Part shown: in pieces, positions 5,304 through 12,460 of the stretch
Numbering within the stretch: position 1 is the stretch's first letter
Layout of the letters: every line of letters starts with the position of its first letter
DNA from: Lachnospiraceae bacterium
Lineage (GTDB): Bacteria; Bacillota; Clostridia; Lachnospirales; Lachnospiraceae
Assembly (NCBI GenBank): GCA_003453515.1
Contig: DMLD01000209.1
Coordinates: forward strand, 1 to 13,128
DNA: 13,128 nt
Direction: 5' to 3'
Program-made: the position numbers and the translations under genes
The notes under the pieces: model-generated
Told to the model about the DNA's origin: nothing
The model's database searches: none
The model's input: the letters and a program-made list of their open reading frames with translations, nothing else

Positions 5304-7754
5304 ATGAATACACCATTATCATGGATACGCGCTTACGTTCCGGAGCTTGACTGCACGGAACGCGAATATATGGATGCCATGACCATGTCGGGGACAAAGG
5401 TCGAGGGCTACGAAAAATTTGATGCCGATCTTGACAAGATCATAGTTGGAAGGATCGCAAAGATAGAAAAGCATCCCGATGCCGACAAGCTCGTTGTTTG
5501 TCAGGTCGAGATAAATGAAAACGGAGAGACCATCCAGATCGTCACCGGAGCACCGAATGTCGAGGAGGGACAAAAGATCCCGGTTGTTCTTGACGGCGGA
5601 AGGGTCGCCGGCGGACACGACGGCAGCAAGACTCCCGGTGGGATCAAGATAAAAAAGGGCAAGCTCAGAGGCGTTGAGTCATTCGGAATGATGTGCTCCA
5701 TCGAGGAGCTTGGCTCATCAAAGGAGTTTTATCCCGATGCACCGGACAATGGGATATACATTCTCAGCGACAATCCGACCTATAAGGATGCACCGGTTGG
5801 CTCGGATGCGATAGAGGTATTGGGGCTCCACGACGCCAACTTTGAATACGAGATCACATCAAACAGGGTCGACTGCTTTGGAGTGATAGGTATAGCCAGA
5901 GAGGCTGCTGCTACCTTTGACAAGGAATTCATACCGCCCAAGGTCGTATCATCGGACGAGGGCAGTGTGAGCGGAGAGGTCGCTGCAGACCTGATCGACG
6001 TGGACATACAGGCACCTGAGCTGTGTTCAAGATATATAGCAAGGGTCGTTAAGAATATCCGTCTGGCACCCTCACCGGAGTGGATGCAGAGAAGACTGGC
6101 TGCTTCGGGGATCCGTCCTATCAACAACATAGTGGATATAACGAACTATGTAATGGAGGAGTTCGGTCAGCCGATGCACGCCTTTGACTATGACACCTTG
6201 GAGGGACACAAGATAATTGTAAGACGTGCCGAGGACGGAGAGAAATTTGTCACGCTTGACGGTCAGGAGAGAGAGCTTGATCACGATATGCTCATGATAT
6301 GCGATGCCAACAAAAGCGTAGCGATAGGAGGTATCATGGGTGGTGAGAACTCTATGATAACCGATGACGTAAAGACGATGCTTTTTGAGGCAGCGTGCTT
6401 CAACGGCACCAATATCAGAAAGTCCGGTAAAAAGCTTGGTATGAGAACCGATGCACAGGCAAAGTTTGAAAAGGGACTTGACCCGAACACGGCATACGAG
6501 GCGATCAACCGTGCATGCGCTCTCATTGAGGAGCTCGACGCCGGAGACGTTGTGCCGGGCGTAGTAGATAAATATCCGGTAAAAAGAGAGCCTACCGAGG
6601 TCGCTTATGACGTTGATAAGATAAATGCATTCATCGGCTTTGAGCTGAGTGAGGATCAGATGTGTGCATACTGGGATAAGGTGGATCTGAAGCCTGACAG
6701 GGACAAAAAGGTAGTTCATGTTCCTACGTGGAGACAGGATATAGCCTGTCTTGCCGACCTTGCCGAGGAGGTCGCAAGGTTCTACGGATATGACAAGATC
6801 CCCACGACCCTTCCGAAGGGCGAGACCACTATGGGTGGTATATCGCCGATAAGGCTTATCATCAAGGAGCTTAGACGTACCATAGAAAAATACGGCTTCT
6901 CCGAGGCTATGACATTTTCATTTGAAAGTCCGAAGGTATTTGACATGCTGCTTATTCCCGAGGACGATGTCAGGAGAAAGGCTATAGAGATCGCCAATCC
7001 GCTTGGGGTTGATTACTCTGTGATGAGAACGACGCCGCTCAACGGTATACTCACATCCCTGGCTACGAATTACAACAATCGAAACAAGGATGTAAGACTG
7101 TATGAGATGGCAAAGGTATATATCGCAAAGTCGCTGCCGTTAAGCGAACTTCCCGATGAGAGGGAGATGCTGACTCTGGGAATGTACGGAGCGGGAGATT
7201 TTTATGACCTCAAGGGATGTATTGAGGAGCTGTATACATTCGGGATAAAGGACATAGTCAAATATGTTCCGAATGAGAAGGCACACCCCTATCTGCATCC
7301 GGGAAGACACGCCGAGATAGTCATCGATGATGATGTGATCGGATATCTCGGACAGGTCCATCCCGAGGTTTGCGATAATTACGGAATCAAGACAGAGGCG
7401 TATGTTGCCGTGATAGATCTGAAGATGATGGGAGAACGCATCAAGGATGAGGTCAAGTATCAGGGCATCGCAAGGTTCCCGGCAGTGAACAGGGATATCT
7501 CGCTTGTCATGAAAAAGACTGTGCTCGCCGGTCAGATCGAGGAGATCATACGCGGCGCCGGCGGAAAGCTTTTGGAGGAGCTCAAGCTCTTTGATGTATA
7601 CGAGGGTGAGAACGTCGGCGATGATGAGAAATCGCTCGCTTACTCTATCAGATTCAGGGCAGCTGACAGGACGCTTGACGACAAGGATATAACCGCTGTC
7701 ATGGATAAGATACTTAAAAAGCTCAAAGAGGCAGGAGTAGTGCTGAGAAGCTGA
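5304..7754 (+). CDS. pheT: Phenylalanine-tRNA ligase beta subunit
   Basis: The 816-residue beta subunit, close to the family's usual ~800. Order of domains: the N-terminal start MNTPLSWIRAYVP; an OB-fold tRNA-binding domain at about 40-155 (VGRIAKIEKHPDADKL, then the VESFGMMCS segment); a B3/B4 editing region at about 210-390 that removes mischarged Tyr, including NNIVDITNYVMEEFGQPMHAFD; a B5 DNA-binding-like domain at about 405-475; a catalytic-like core at about 490-690; and the C-terminal ferredoxin-fold anticodon-binding domain from about 724 (FPAVNRDISLV). The ribosome binding site GGAGG lies just upstream of ATG 5304. No truncation or frameshift is visible. It is co-transcribed with pheS, and no terminator is seen after it, so transcription may continue into the downstream genes. 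Confidence 0.97.
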   Translation: MNTPLSWIRAYVPELDCTEREYMDAMTMSGTKVEGYEKFDADLDKIIVGRIAKIEKHPDADKLVVCQVEINENGETIQIVTGAPNVEEGQKIPVVLDGGRVAGGHDGSKTPGGIKIKKGKLRGVESFGMMCSIEELGSSKEFYPDAPDNGIYILSDNPTYKDAPVGSDAIEVLGLHDANFEYEITSNRVDCFGVIGIAREAAATFDKEFIPPKVVSSDEGSVSGEVAADLIDVDIQAPELCSRYIARVVKNIRLAPSPEWMQRRLAASGIRPINNIVDITNYVMEEFGQPMHAFDYDTLEGHKIIVRRAEDGEKFVTLDGQERELDHDMLMICDANKSVAIGGIMGGENSMITDDVKTMLFEAACFNGTNIRKSGKKLGMRTDAQAKFEKGLDPNTAYEAINRACALIEELDAGDVVPGVVDKYPVKREPTEVAYDVDKINAFIGFELSEDQMCAYWDKVDLKPDRDKKVVHVPTWRQDIACLADLAEEVARFYGYDKIPTTLPKGETTMGGISPIRLIIKELRRTIEKYGFSEAMTFSFESPKVFDMLLIPEDDVRRKAIEIANPLGVDYSVMRTTPLNGILTSLATNYNNRNKDVRLYEMAKVYIAKSLPLSELPDEREMLTLGMYGAGDFYDLKGCIEELYTFGIKDIVKYVPNEKAHPYLHPGRHAEIVIDDDVIGYLGQVHPEVCDNYGIKTEAYVAVIDLKMMGERIKDEVKYQGIARFPAVNRDISLVMKKTVLAGQIEEIIRGAGGKLLEELKLFDVYEGENVGDDEKSLAYSIRFRAADRTLDDKDITAVMDKILKKLKEAGVVLRS

Positions 7755-7776
7755 TCAATTGTATTTGGGTGTATGT

Positions 7777-8103
7777 ATGAGCAGACGAAAGAGCAGACAA
7801 AGGATACAGTTTTCCAACAGAACACATCCGTCATCGGGGATACTTTCCCTGGTGATGGGTGGTGTTTCTTTTGTTATACTCATTGTTTTGTGTCTTGTAT
7901 CAGGAGGAGATAAGGGAGAGAGCGGACCGTGGATGGGTATTGCCGGGCTTTGGACAATAGTGTTGTCGGGGATCGGATTCTTCCTTTCAACCAAAAGCTA
8001 CAGGATGGAAGATATATACAGGATCACGCCGGTGCTCGGCTCTGTTTTTAACGGTGTCGTTTTGCTGGTGCTGTTGTTTCTCTACATAATAGGTTCGATG
8101 TGA
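7777..8103 (+). CDS. Small three-helix membrane protein, DUF6142-like
   Basis: A 108-residue protein with a basic N-terminus (MSRRKSRQR), then hydrophobic segments at about 21-43, 52-71 and 84-105. The layout RTHPSSGILSL, followed by two more helices around a KSYRMEDIY segment, is what I recall for the Clostridial family DUF6142, whose function is unknown. ATG 7777 is preferred over the in-frame TTG 7759, because family members begin with the basic stretch. The Shine-Dalgarno is poor (GGGTG at 7767-7771), so translation may depend on coupling to pheT, which ends 22 bases upstream. No catalytic motif is visible. Confidence 0.7.
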   Translation: MSRRKSRQRIQFSNRTHPSSGILSLVMGGVSFVILIVLCLVSGGDKGESGPWMGIAGLWTIVLSGIGFFLSTKSYRMEDIYRITPVLGSVFNGVVLLVLLFLYIIGSM

Positions 8104-8184
8104 ACTCGTATACCGCAGGACTCGCGCAGAGAGAACTCCTGCCGTGGATGCTTGGATTAACAGGAATCAAAAAGGAGGAAACGG

Positions 8185-8970
8185 ATGCTGCCCGGGGTTT
8201 ATGTGGCGAGGAGAAAGGATGGAAGCGTTTATTATCGGGCTTCTATTACATATAAGAACAAGCATATAAGCCTTGGAAGCTATGAGGATGAGTTTGGTGC
8301 GCATCTGGTCTATTCGGAGGCGGGCAAGCTGCTTGCCGATCCGGGGCTCGATGTGGAGAGCTTTGATGCTGACGGACCCATTCCCTTTAAGAAATGGGTG
8401 GTGCTTATTAACTTTCGTGACAACGGGATGTATGTAAAGACTCCGATCCTTTTAAAGGAGAGATTTTTTTACTATTATTTTAACCCGGGTGATTATCTGA
8501 TCTTTGATATCGATGATCTGTTTTATTATTCGACGCACTCTATTATGAGACGCGGCGGACATTTGTTTGTAGCTGATTTCGGGATGCAGGTCAACATTTT
8601 GTCAAGGTACGGGATAAAGAATTTTGCGGTGCCGGGGCGCGATTATATTTTTCTAAACGGTAATTCAACTGACTTCAGATCGTCAAATCTTAAGATAATA
8701 AACCGATACAACGGAGTGAGGCGGATAGGAGATGATCTGTCAGCCGTGTACGAGGCAAGGATCCATGTCAACGGAGATATGATCATCGGCAGATACAAAA
8801 CCGAGGAGGAGGCAGCCGTTGCGTATAACAAGGCGGCACAGATCCTTATCAAAAACGGGATAGTCAGGGATTATCAGGCAAATTATCTCGAGGAGCTAAG
8901 CAGCGACGAGTATCGCGAGCTGTATAAGGATGTAAAGATCTCCAAGCGGATAAAAAGCTATGAGAGGTGA
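8185..8970 (+). CDS. AP2-like / degenerate HNH-like / AP2-like protein
   Basis: A 261-residue protein without a signal peptide or membrane span. Residues 4-51 (GVYVARRKDGSVYYRASI, then ISLGSYEDEFGAHLVYSEA) and 177-225 (GVRRIGDDLSAVYEARI, then IIGRYKTEEEAAVAYNKAA) each look like an AP2/ERF DNA-binding fold: a three-stranded sheet, the G-x-Y/F-x-T/D-x-E-x-A turn and an amphipathic helix. Between them, about 95-176 resembles the HNH segment of AP2-containing homing endonucleases; FLNGNSTDFRSSNLKIINR at 156-174 parallels the usual H-x-D/N-G-x-x-D-x-R-x-x-N-L, but phenylalanine stands where the catalytic histidine is expected. That suggests a nuclease-dead DNA-binding protein rather than an active mobile element. 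The strong ribosome binding site GGAGG (8174-8178) fixes ATG 8185. The hisA start follows after 11 bases. The target is unknown. Confidence 0.7.
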   Translation: MLPGVYVARRKDGSVYYRASITYKNKHISLGSYEDEFGAHLVYSEAGKLLADPGLDVESFDADGPIPFKKWVVLINFRDNGMYVKTPILLKERFFYYYFNPGDYLIFDIDDLFYYSTHSIMRRGGHLFVADFGMQVNILSRYGIKNFAVPGRDYIFLNGNSTDFRSSNLKIINRYNGVRRIGDDLSAVYEARIHVNGDMIIGRYKTEEEAAVAYNKAAQILIKNGIVRDYQANYLEELSSDEYRELYKDVKISKRIKSYER

Positions 8971-8981
8971 GAGGGATAACA

Positions 8982-9740
8982 ATGGAATTCAGACCTTGTA
9001 TAGATATACATGACGGAAAGGTAAAGCAGATAGTCGGCGGGACCATCGGTGATGGGGCAGGTATAAAGGAGAATTTTGTATCCGATATGAGTGCTGCTGA
9101 TTTTGCGCGCATGTATAAGGAAAAGGGGCTTAAGGGCGGTCATATCATAATGCTTGACAAACCCGGATCCGAGGCGTATAAAAGAGATATGGAGCAGGCA
9201 ACCGGCGCGCTTGCAGCCTGGCCGGGCGGGATGCAGGTCGGAGGCGGCATCGATCCGGAGAATGCCGAGGAGCTGTTGGATATGGGCGCCAGTCACGTTA
9301 TAGTCACGTCTTATCTGTTTGATGACGGGGTGTTCAGGTTTGACAGATTGCAGGATATGAAGTTTGTCACGGGAAGGCACAGACTTGTCCTTGATCTGTC
9401 GGTCAGGCGCAGAGATGACAAGTATTTTATCGTGACTGACAGATGGCAGACATTTACGAAGCAGGAGCTGAAAAAGGAGCTGCTCGAGGAGCTGTCTTAC
9501 TCATGTGATGAGTTTCTCATACACGCAGTCAATGTTGAGGGGACCGGTATGGGCGTCGATGAGGATGTGCTGCGTATCATATCCGATGCAAGATGTAAGC
9601 CGGTCACCTATGCCGGAGGAGTGAGCAGCTACGATGATATAGATACCATAAAAAGCATCGGGCAGGGCAGGATACACTTTACGGTAGGAAGTGCACTTGA
9701 CATATTTGGCGGAAGCCTGAAAATGGAAGAGCTGATATAG
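8982..9740 (+). CDS. hisA: HisA of the eukaryotic (HIS6) type: ProFAR isomerase
   Basis: A 252-residue TIM-barrel enzyme. It isomerises ProFAR (the phosphoribosylformimino aminoimidazole carboxamide ribotide) to PRFAR, the fourth step of histidine synthesis. It follows yeast His6/plant isomerase far more closely than ordinary bacterial HisA: CIDIHDGKVKQIVGGT at 6-21, ENFVSD at 30-35, LQVGGGI-type QVGGGI at 85-90, VIVTSYLF at 106-113, LVLDLSVRR at 135-143, WQTFT at 155-159, EFLIHAVNVEG at 177-187, YAGGVSS at 210-216 and GSALDIFGG at 236-244. The probable catalytic acids are D8 and D138. Phosphate-binding GGG and AGG loops are present. ATG 8982 is chosen over GTG 8967 because GAGGG lies seven bases before it. 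No other his gene is in the window. Confidence 0.93.
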   Translation: MEFRPCIDIHDGKVKQIVGGTIGDGAGIKENFVSDMSAADFARMYKEKGLKGGHIIMLDKPGSEAYKRDMEQATGALAAWPGGMQVGGGIDPENAEELLDMGASHVIVTSYLFDDGVFRFDRLQDMKFVTGRHRLVLDLSVRRRDDKYFIVTDRWQTFTKQELKKELLEELSYSCDEFLIHAVNVEGTGMGVDEDVLRIISDARCKPVTYAGGVSSYDDIDTIKSIGQGRIHFTVGSALDIFGGSLKMEELI

Positions 9741-9783
9741 GTAAGCTGTTTATAAAAATAATAATACGAGGATGGTAAAAACA

Positions 9784-11328
9784 ATGGATGTTATGTATCA
9801 GAGCACAAGATCAAACGGGGAGAAGATAACCGCTTCGCAGGCAATTCTCAAGGGGCTCTCGGATGACGGGGGGCTTTTTGTGCCGGACAGGATGCCGAGG
9901 CTTGAGGTCGGACTTGATGAGCTCAAGGGCTTAAGCTATCAGGAAACAGCCTATGAGGTCATGAGATTATTCTTAACGGATTTTACTGAAGAAGAGCTGA
10001 AGCACTGCATAAACGGAGCATATGACAAAAAGTTCGATACGGAGGTGATCGCTCCGCTTGTCACAGCAAGTGAGGCGGGAGGTGCCGCAGGCAGGACTTC
10101 ATCTGATCAGTCCGTGGATAACGCCATGAAAAACGCGTATTATCTCGAGCTGTTCCACGGGAAGACGATAGCCTTTAAGGACATGGCGTTGTCCATTCTG
10201 CCGTATCTGATGACTACCGCGGCTAAGAAAAACGGCGTGAAAAATGAGATAGTCATATTGACCGCTACGTCAGGAGATACCGGAAAAGCAGCGCTCGCCG
10301 GATTTGCCGATGTGTCGGGAACATCGATAATCGTGTTTTACCCGAAGGACGGAGTAAGTCCGATACAGAAGCAGCAGATGGTGACGGAAAAGGGCAAGAA
10401 CACCTTTGTGGTAGGCGTTGACGGGAATTTTGATGATTGCCAGACCGGAGTCAAAAGGCTGTTCAATGACAAAGAGCTCTCCAAGAGAATGGATGAAAAG
10501 GGCTTTCAGTTTTCGTCCGCGAACTCGATCAATATCGGGAGGCTTGTGCCGCAGATTGTCTATTATGTGTATTCGTACGGTCAGCTTGAAAAACGCGGTG
10601 ACATAAAGCCGGGAGATGTGATGGATGTTGTCGTTCCGACAGGAAACTTCGGCAACATACTTGCTGCGTACTACGCAAAGCAGATAGGTCTTCCGATAGG
10701 CAGGCTGTACTGCGCATCCAACGAAAACAAGGTGCTGTTTGACTTCTTCGGAAGCGGTACCTACGACAGAAAGAGAGACTTTATACTTACTTCATCGCCG
10801 TCTATGGATATTCTGATTTCAAGCAATCTTGAAAGACTTATCTACAGGATAGCCGGCTGTGACGCCACAAAGACAGCAGGCTTTATGAAAAAGCTTACCG
10901 GAGAGGGAGAGTACACCATAACAGATGAGATGAAAAATGAGCTTACAGGCTTTGTCGGAGGCTTTGCGACCGAGGCTGATACTTCGGCTGAGATCGCGAG
11001 AGTGTATAAGGATACCGGATATGTGATCGATCCTCATACGGCTGTTGCCTCATATGTATGCAGAAGCTGTGCCGAAGCGGACAGAAATAAAACCGTCATT
11101 GCGTCGACTGCAAGCCCGTATAAATTCACAAGAAGCGTTATGCTTGCCATAGATAAGGACAAATATGAGTCGATGGGAGATTTCGAGCTGGTCGATGAGC
11201 TGGAGAAACTCTCCGGAGTAAGGATACCCGATGCAGTCGAATCTATCAGAAACGCCGAGGTGCTCCATAAGACAACTTGTGCGGTCGATGAGATGCTCTC
11301 CGTCGTGGAGAAAAGACTCGGGTTGTAG
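9784..11328 (+). CDS. thrC: Threonine synthase
   Basis: A PLP-dependent fold-type II enzyme that converts O-phosphohomoserine to threonine and phosphate. It is 514 residues from ATG 9784, typical of the longer bacterial/fungal class. The N-terminal cap starts MDVMYQSTRSNG and includes LSDDGGLFVP. The PLP-lysine motif is LFHGKTIAFKDMALSILPYL, with K132. Further marks are TATSGDTGKAAL, the phosphate loop region SSANSINIGRLVPQ and the glycine-rich VPTGNFGNILAAY. An extra Ala/Gly/Ser-rich stretch of roughly 20 residues at about 94-117 precedes the PLP motif. The upstream in-frame ATG 9772 abuts GAGG (9768-9771) and is too close for initiation, so 9784 is preferred, with 9793 as a possible alternative. 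It follows hisA by 43 bases, in an A/T-rich gap without a clear promoter. Confidence 0.96.
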   Translation: MDVMYQSTRSNGEKITASQAILKGLSDDGGLFVPDRMPRLEVGLDELKGLSYQETAYEVMRLFLTDFTEEELKHCINGAYDKKFDTEVIAPLVTASEAGGAAGRTSSDQSVDNAMKNAYYLELFHGKTIAFKDMALSILPYLMTTAAKKNGVKNEIVILTATSGDTGKAALAGFADVSGTSIIVFYPKDGVSPIQKQQMVTEKGKNTFVVGVDGNFDDCQTGVKRLFNDKELSKRMDEKGFQFSSANSINIGRLVPQIVYYVYSYGQLEKRGDIKPGDVMDVVVPTGNFGNILAAYYAKQIGLPIGRLYCASNENKVLFDFFGSGTYDRKRDFILTSSPSMDILISSNLERLIYRIAGCDATKTAGFMKKLTGEGEYTITDEMKNELTGFVGGFATEADTSAEIARVYKDTGYVIDPHTAVASYVCRSCAEADRNKTVIASTASPYKFTRSVMLAIDKDKYESMGDFELVDELEKLSGVRIPDAVESIRNAEVLHKTTCAVDEMLSVVEKRLGL

Positions 11329-11391
11329 GATTGTGAAAGAATTCGTTTTCTTAATTTGTTTAGTAACATTTCATAAATTTTAATAATTCTA

Positions 11392-11450
11392 AAAAATAAC
11401 GAAAAATCGTCGGTTGCGAGCTATGTTCCCGACGATTTTTTGTTATTTTT
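11392..11450 (+). terminator. Long rho-independent terminator after thrC
   Basis: The arms 11392-11413 and 11429-11450 pair over 22 positions, with one G-U at 11401/11441. The core AAAAATCGTCGG / CCGACGATTTTT is perfect, and the loop is 15 nt. The right arm ends in T runs and the left arm in A runs, so it could work in both directions. It separates thrC from the wall-hydrolase transcription unit. Confidence 0.9.
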
Positions 11451-11472
11451 ATGTAAAAATGATAAAAAAAGC

Positions 11473-11500
11473 TTGCAATTTTTTTAAAATATGTTACAAT
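11473..11500 (+). promoter_or_regulatory. Promoter of the cell-wall hydrolase gene
   Basis: A -35-like TTGCAA lies at 11473-11478 and a -10 TACAAT at 11495-11500, with a 16-base spacer. TG at 11492-11493 makes it an extended -10 (TGTTACAAT). The start would be near 11507, with a leader of about 86 nt. An alternative -10, TATGAT at 11525-11530, has a weaker -35. Confidence 0.6.
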
Positions 11501-11518
11501 ATGTTACAGAATTGTTAA
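11492..11518 (+). promoter_or_regulatory. WalR(YycF)-like operator and tandem ATATGTTACA repeat
   Basis: TGTTAC (11502-11507), five bases, then TGTTAA (11513-11518) exactly fits the published WalR consensus TGTWAH-N5-TGTWAH. A third half-site, TGTTAC (11492-11497), precedes it with a 4-base gap and overlaps the extended -10. The first two are part of a perfect tandem decamer, ATATGTTACA, at 11489-11508. WalR is known to control wall hydrolases in Bacillus and relatives. The site position over the predicted start would suit repression. Confidence 0.5.
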
Positions 11519-11592
11519 GGGAGATATGATCTCTAAGGGATAAGCCGTCTTAAATGAGGCTTTCTCATGAAGGTGAAGGAGTATTGCAGGTT

Positions 11593-12306
11593 ATGAGTTT
11601 TAAGAAATATGTTTCAATGTTTTTGGCTTTTGCGACTATGATTGCCGCGCTCGGTTCCTATACACCGGCTCAGGCGGCAAAGAGCCTGAAGGCAAATTCC
11701 GATGCGCAGGCAGTAAGCGGATGTGTGCTCAGCGGCTTCGGCGAGGTTTTGAGTGTTGCTACCGGAGGTGCTGCTTCCGGCACTGTTGTTACCATCAAGG
11801 AATCAGGTGTTCCCAAGGCTTCTGCCTCCAAGAAAAGTGAGGACAACAAGGCGGCTTCGGAAAAGGCAGACAAGGAATCCAAGAAGATAGCAGCGCAGAA
11901 GAAGGCAGCAAAGAAGAAATATAAGAAGGCTCTCAGACTTCTTGCAGCTATAGTGTATTGTGAGGCAGGCGGTCAGTGCTATGCCGGCAGACTTGCTGTT
12001 GCAGCTGTCGTTATGAACCGTGTTGAGTCCAAGGGTTATCCGAACACCATTCGTGGCGTTTTGTGGCAGCCGTACCAGTTTGGACCTATCCGCCAGGGAA
12101 AGATGGCAAGAGAGCTTCGCTACTACGACAAGGGACTGTACAATCAGCCTGAGAGGATCGGAAGTCTTCAGGCGGCAAAGGACATTCTCGCAGGTAAGTA
12201 TACCGTTGTGTACAACGGCAAGAAGATAGATCTCAAGAAGTATCACAACTTTAACGGCCATCTGAGCAATGCAAAGATACGTATAAGCGGTCATGATTTT
12301 GCCTGA
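11593..12306 (+). CDS. Secreted cell-wall hydrolase, SleB/CwlJ (Hydrolase_2) family
   Basis: A 237-residue exported protein. Residues 1-28 are a signal peptide (MSFKKY, hydrophobic core, AQA cleavage site before AKS). A low-complexity Ser/Ala/Lys-rich linker follows at about 75-112, strongly basic towards its end, which may hold the protein to anionic wall polymers. The C-terminal ~120 residues are the SleB/CwlJ-type domain: LLAAIVYCEAGGQ with the probable catalytic E124, AVAAVVMNRV, the WQPYQFGP segment, and ISGHDFA at the end. The family acts as peptidoglycan lytic transglycosylases or amidases; in spore formers some act in germination, but a signal peptide and vegetative promoter suggest wall turnover here. 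ATG 11593 is chosen over ATG 11554 because it starts a proper signal peptide and has AAGGAG (11576-11581) upstream. Confidence 0.92.
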   Translation: MSFKKYVSMFLAFATMIAALGSYTPAQAAKSLKANSDAQAVSGCVLSGFGEVLSVATGGAASGTVVTIKESGVPKASASKKSEDNKAASEKADKESKKIAAQKKAAKKKYKKALRLLAAIVYCEAGGQCYAGRLAVAAVVMNRVESKGYPNTIRGVLWQPYQFGPIRQGKMARELRYYDKGLYNQPERIGSLQAAKDILAGKYTVVYNGKKIDLKKYHNFNGHLSNAKIRISGHDFA

Positions 12307-12367
12307 TGGCGCGGATAAGTGTGGCTGTAAGCTCTGAATAGTAAAATTTATAGGAAACTTTTATGCT

Positions 12368-12394
12368 AAAAACCTTGCAAGTGCAAGGTTTTTT
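12368..12394 (+). terminator. Rho-independent terminator after the wall hydrolase
   Basis: AACCTTGCA (12371-12379) pairs with TGCAAGGTT (12382-12390); flanking A and T runs extend the stem to 12368-12393, and a six-T tract follows the G. The physical loop is probably AAGT closed by CTTGC/GCAAG. It is compact and strong. It also contains the -35 box of the next promoter. Confidence 0.88.
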
Positions 12395-12403
12395 CTGTAT
12401 AAT
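12375..12403 (+). promoter_or_regulatory. glnS promoter overlapping the terminator hairpin
   Basis: TTGCAA at 12375-12380 and a perfect TATAAT at 12398-12403 are separated by 17 bases. The -35 lies within the terminator stem and the spacer covers its T tract. Transcription would begin near 12410, giving a leader of about 50 nt. Confidence 0.7.
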
Positions 12404-12460
12404 GTCTAATTGAAATCTAAGGATACATAAATATATCAATTTATCAGGGAGATAAAAGCT

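Larger units (their letters stand above)
11329..11592 (+). other. Intergenic region between thrC and the wall hydrolase
   Basis: This is the longest stretch without a gene. It holds an A/T-rich thrC 3' tail, the long terminator, the hydrolase promoter with WalR-like half-sites and an ~86-nt leader. The leader contains two small inverted repeats: GAGAT-ATG-ATCTC at about 11521-11533 and ATGAG-GCTTT-CTCAT at 11554-11568. The second one lies just before the Shine-Dalgarno. I recognise no riboswitch or small gene. Confidence 0.7.

Noticed and set aside
6072..6719. Long open frame on the - strand inside pheT
   Set aside because: It is antisense to a clear pheT reading frame, has no recognisable domain and no ribosome binding site I can support; it is a codon-bias shadow.
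8115..8142. GCAGGA/TCCTGC inverted repeat between the DUF6142-like and AP2 genes
   Set aside because: The stem is only six pairs with a 16-nt loop and no T tract follows, so it is not supported as a terminator.
8185..8970. AP2/HNH gene as an active homing endonuclease or mobile element
   Set aside because: The HNH-like part lacks the catalytic His, no intron, intein or target repeat surrounds it, and it is translationally packed with hisA.
9741..9783. Separate thrC promoter in the A/T-rich gap after hisA
   Set aside because: TATAAA/TAATAAT-like strings are present, but no -35 element stands at a sensible distance; A/T richness alone is not enough.
11501..11592. Riboswitch (for example c-di-AMP class) in the wall-hydrolase leader
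   Set aside because: The leader is under 100 nt, and I see only two tiny hairpins and none of the conserved core sequences.
11554..11592. Upstream ATG 11554 as the start of the wall hydrolase
   Set aside because: It would put 13 polar residues before the signal peptide, and the Shine-Dalgarno at 11576-11581 lies inside that extension, fitting ATG 11593.
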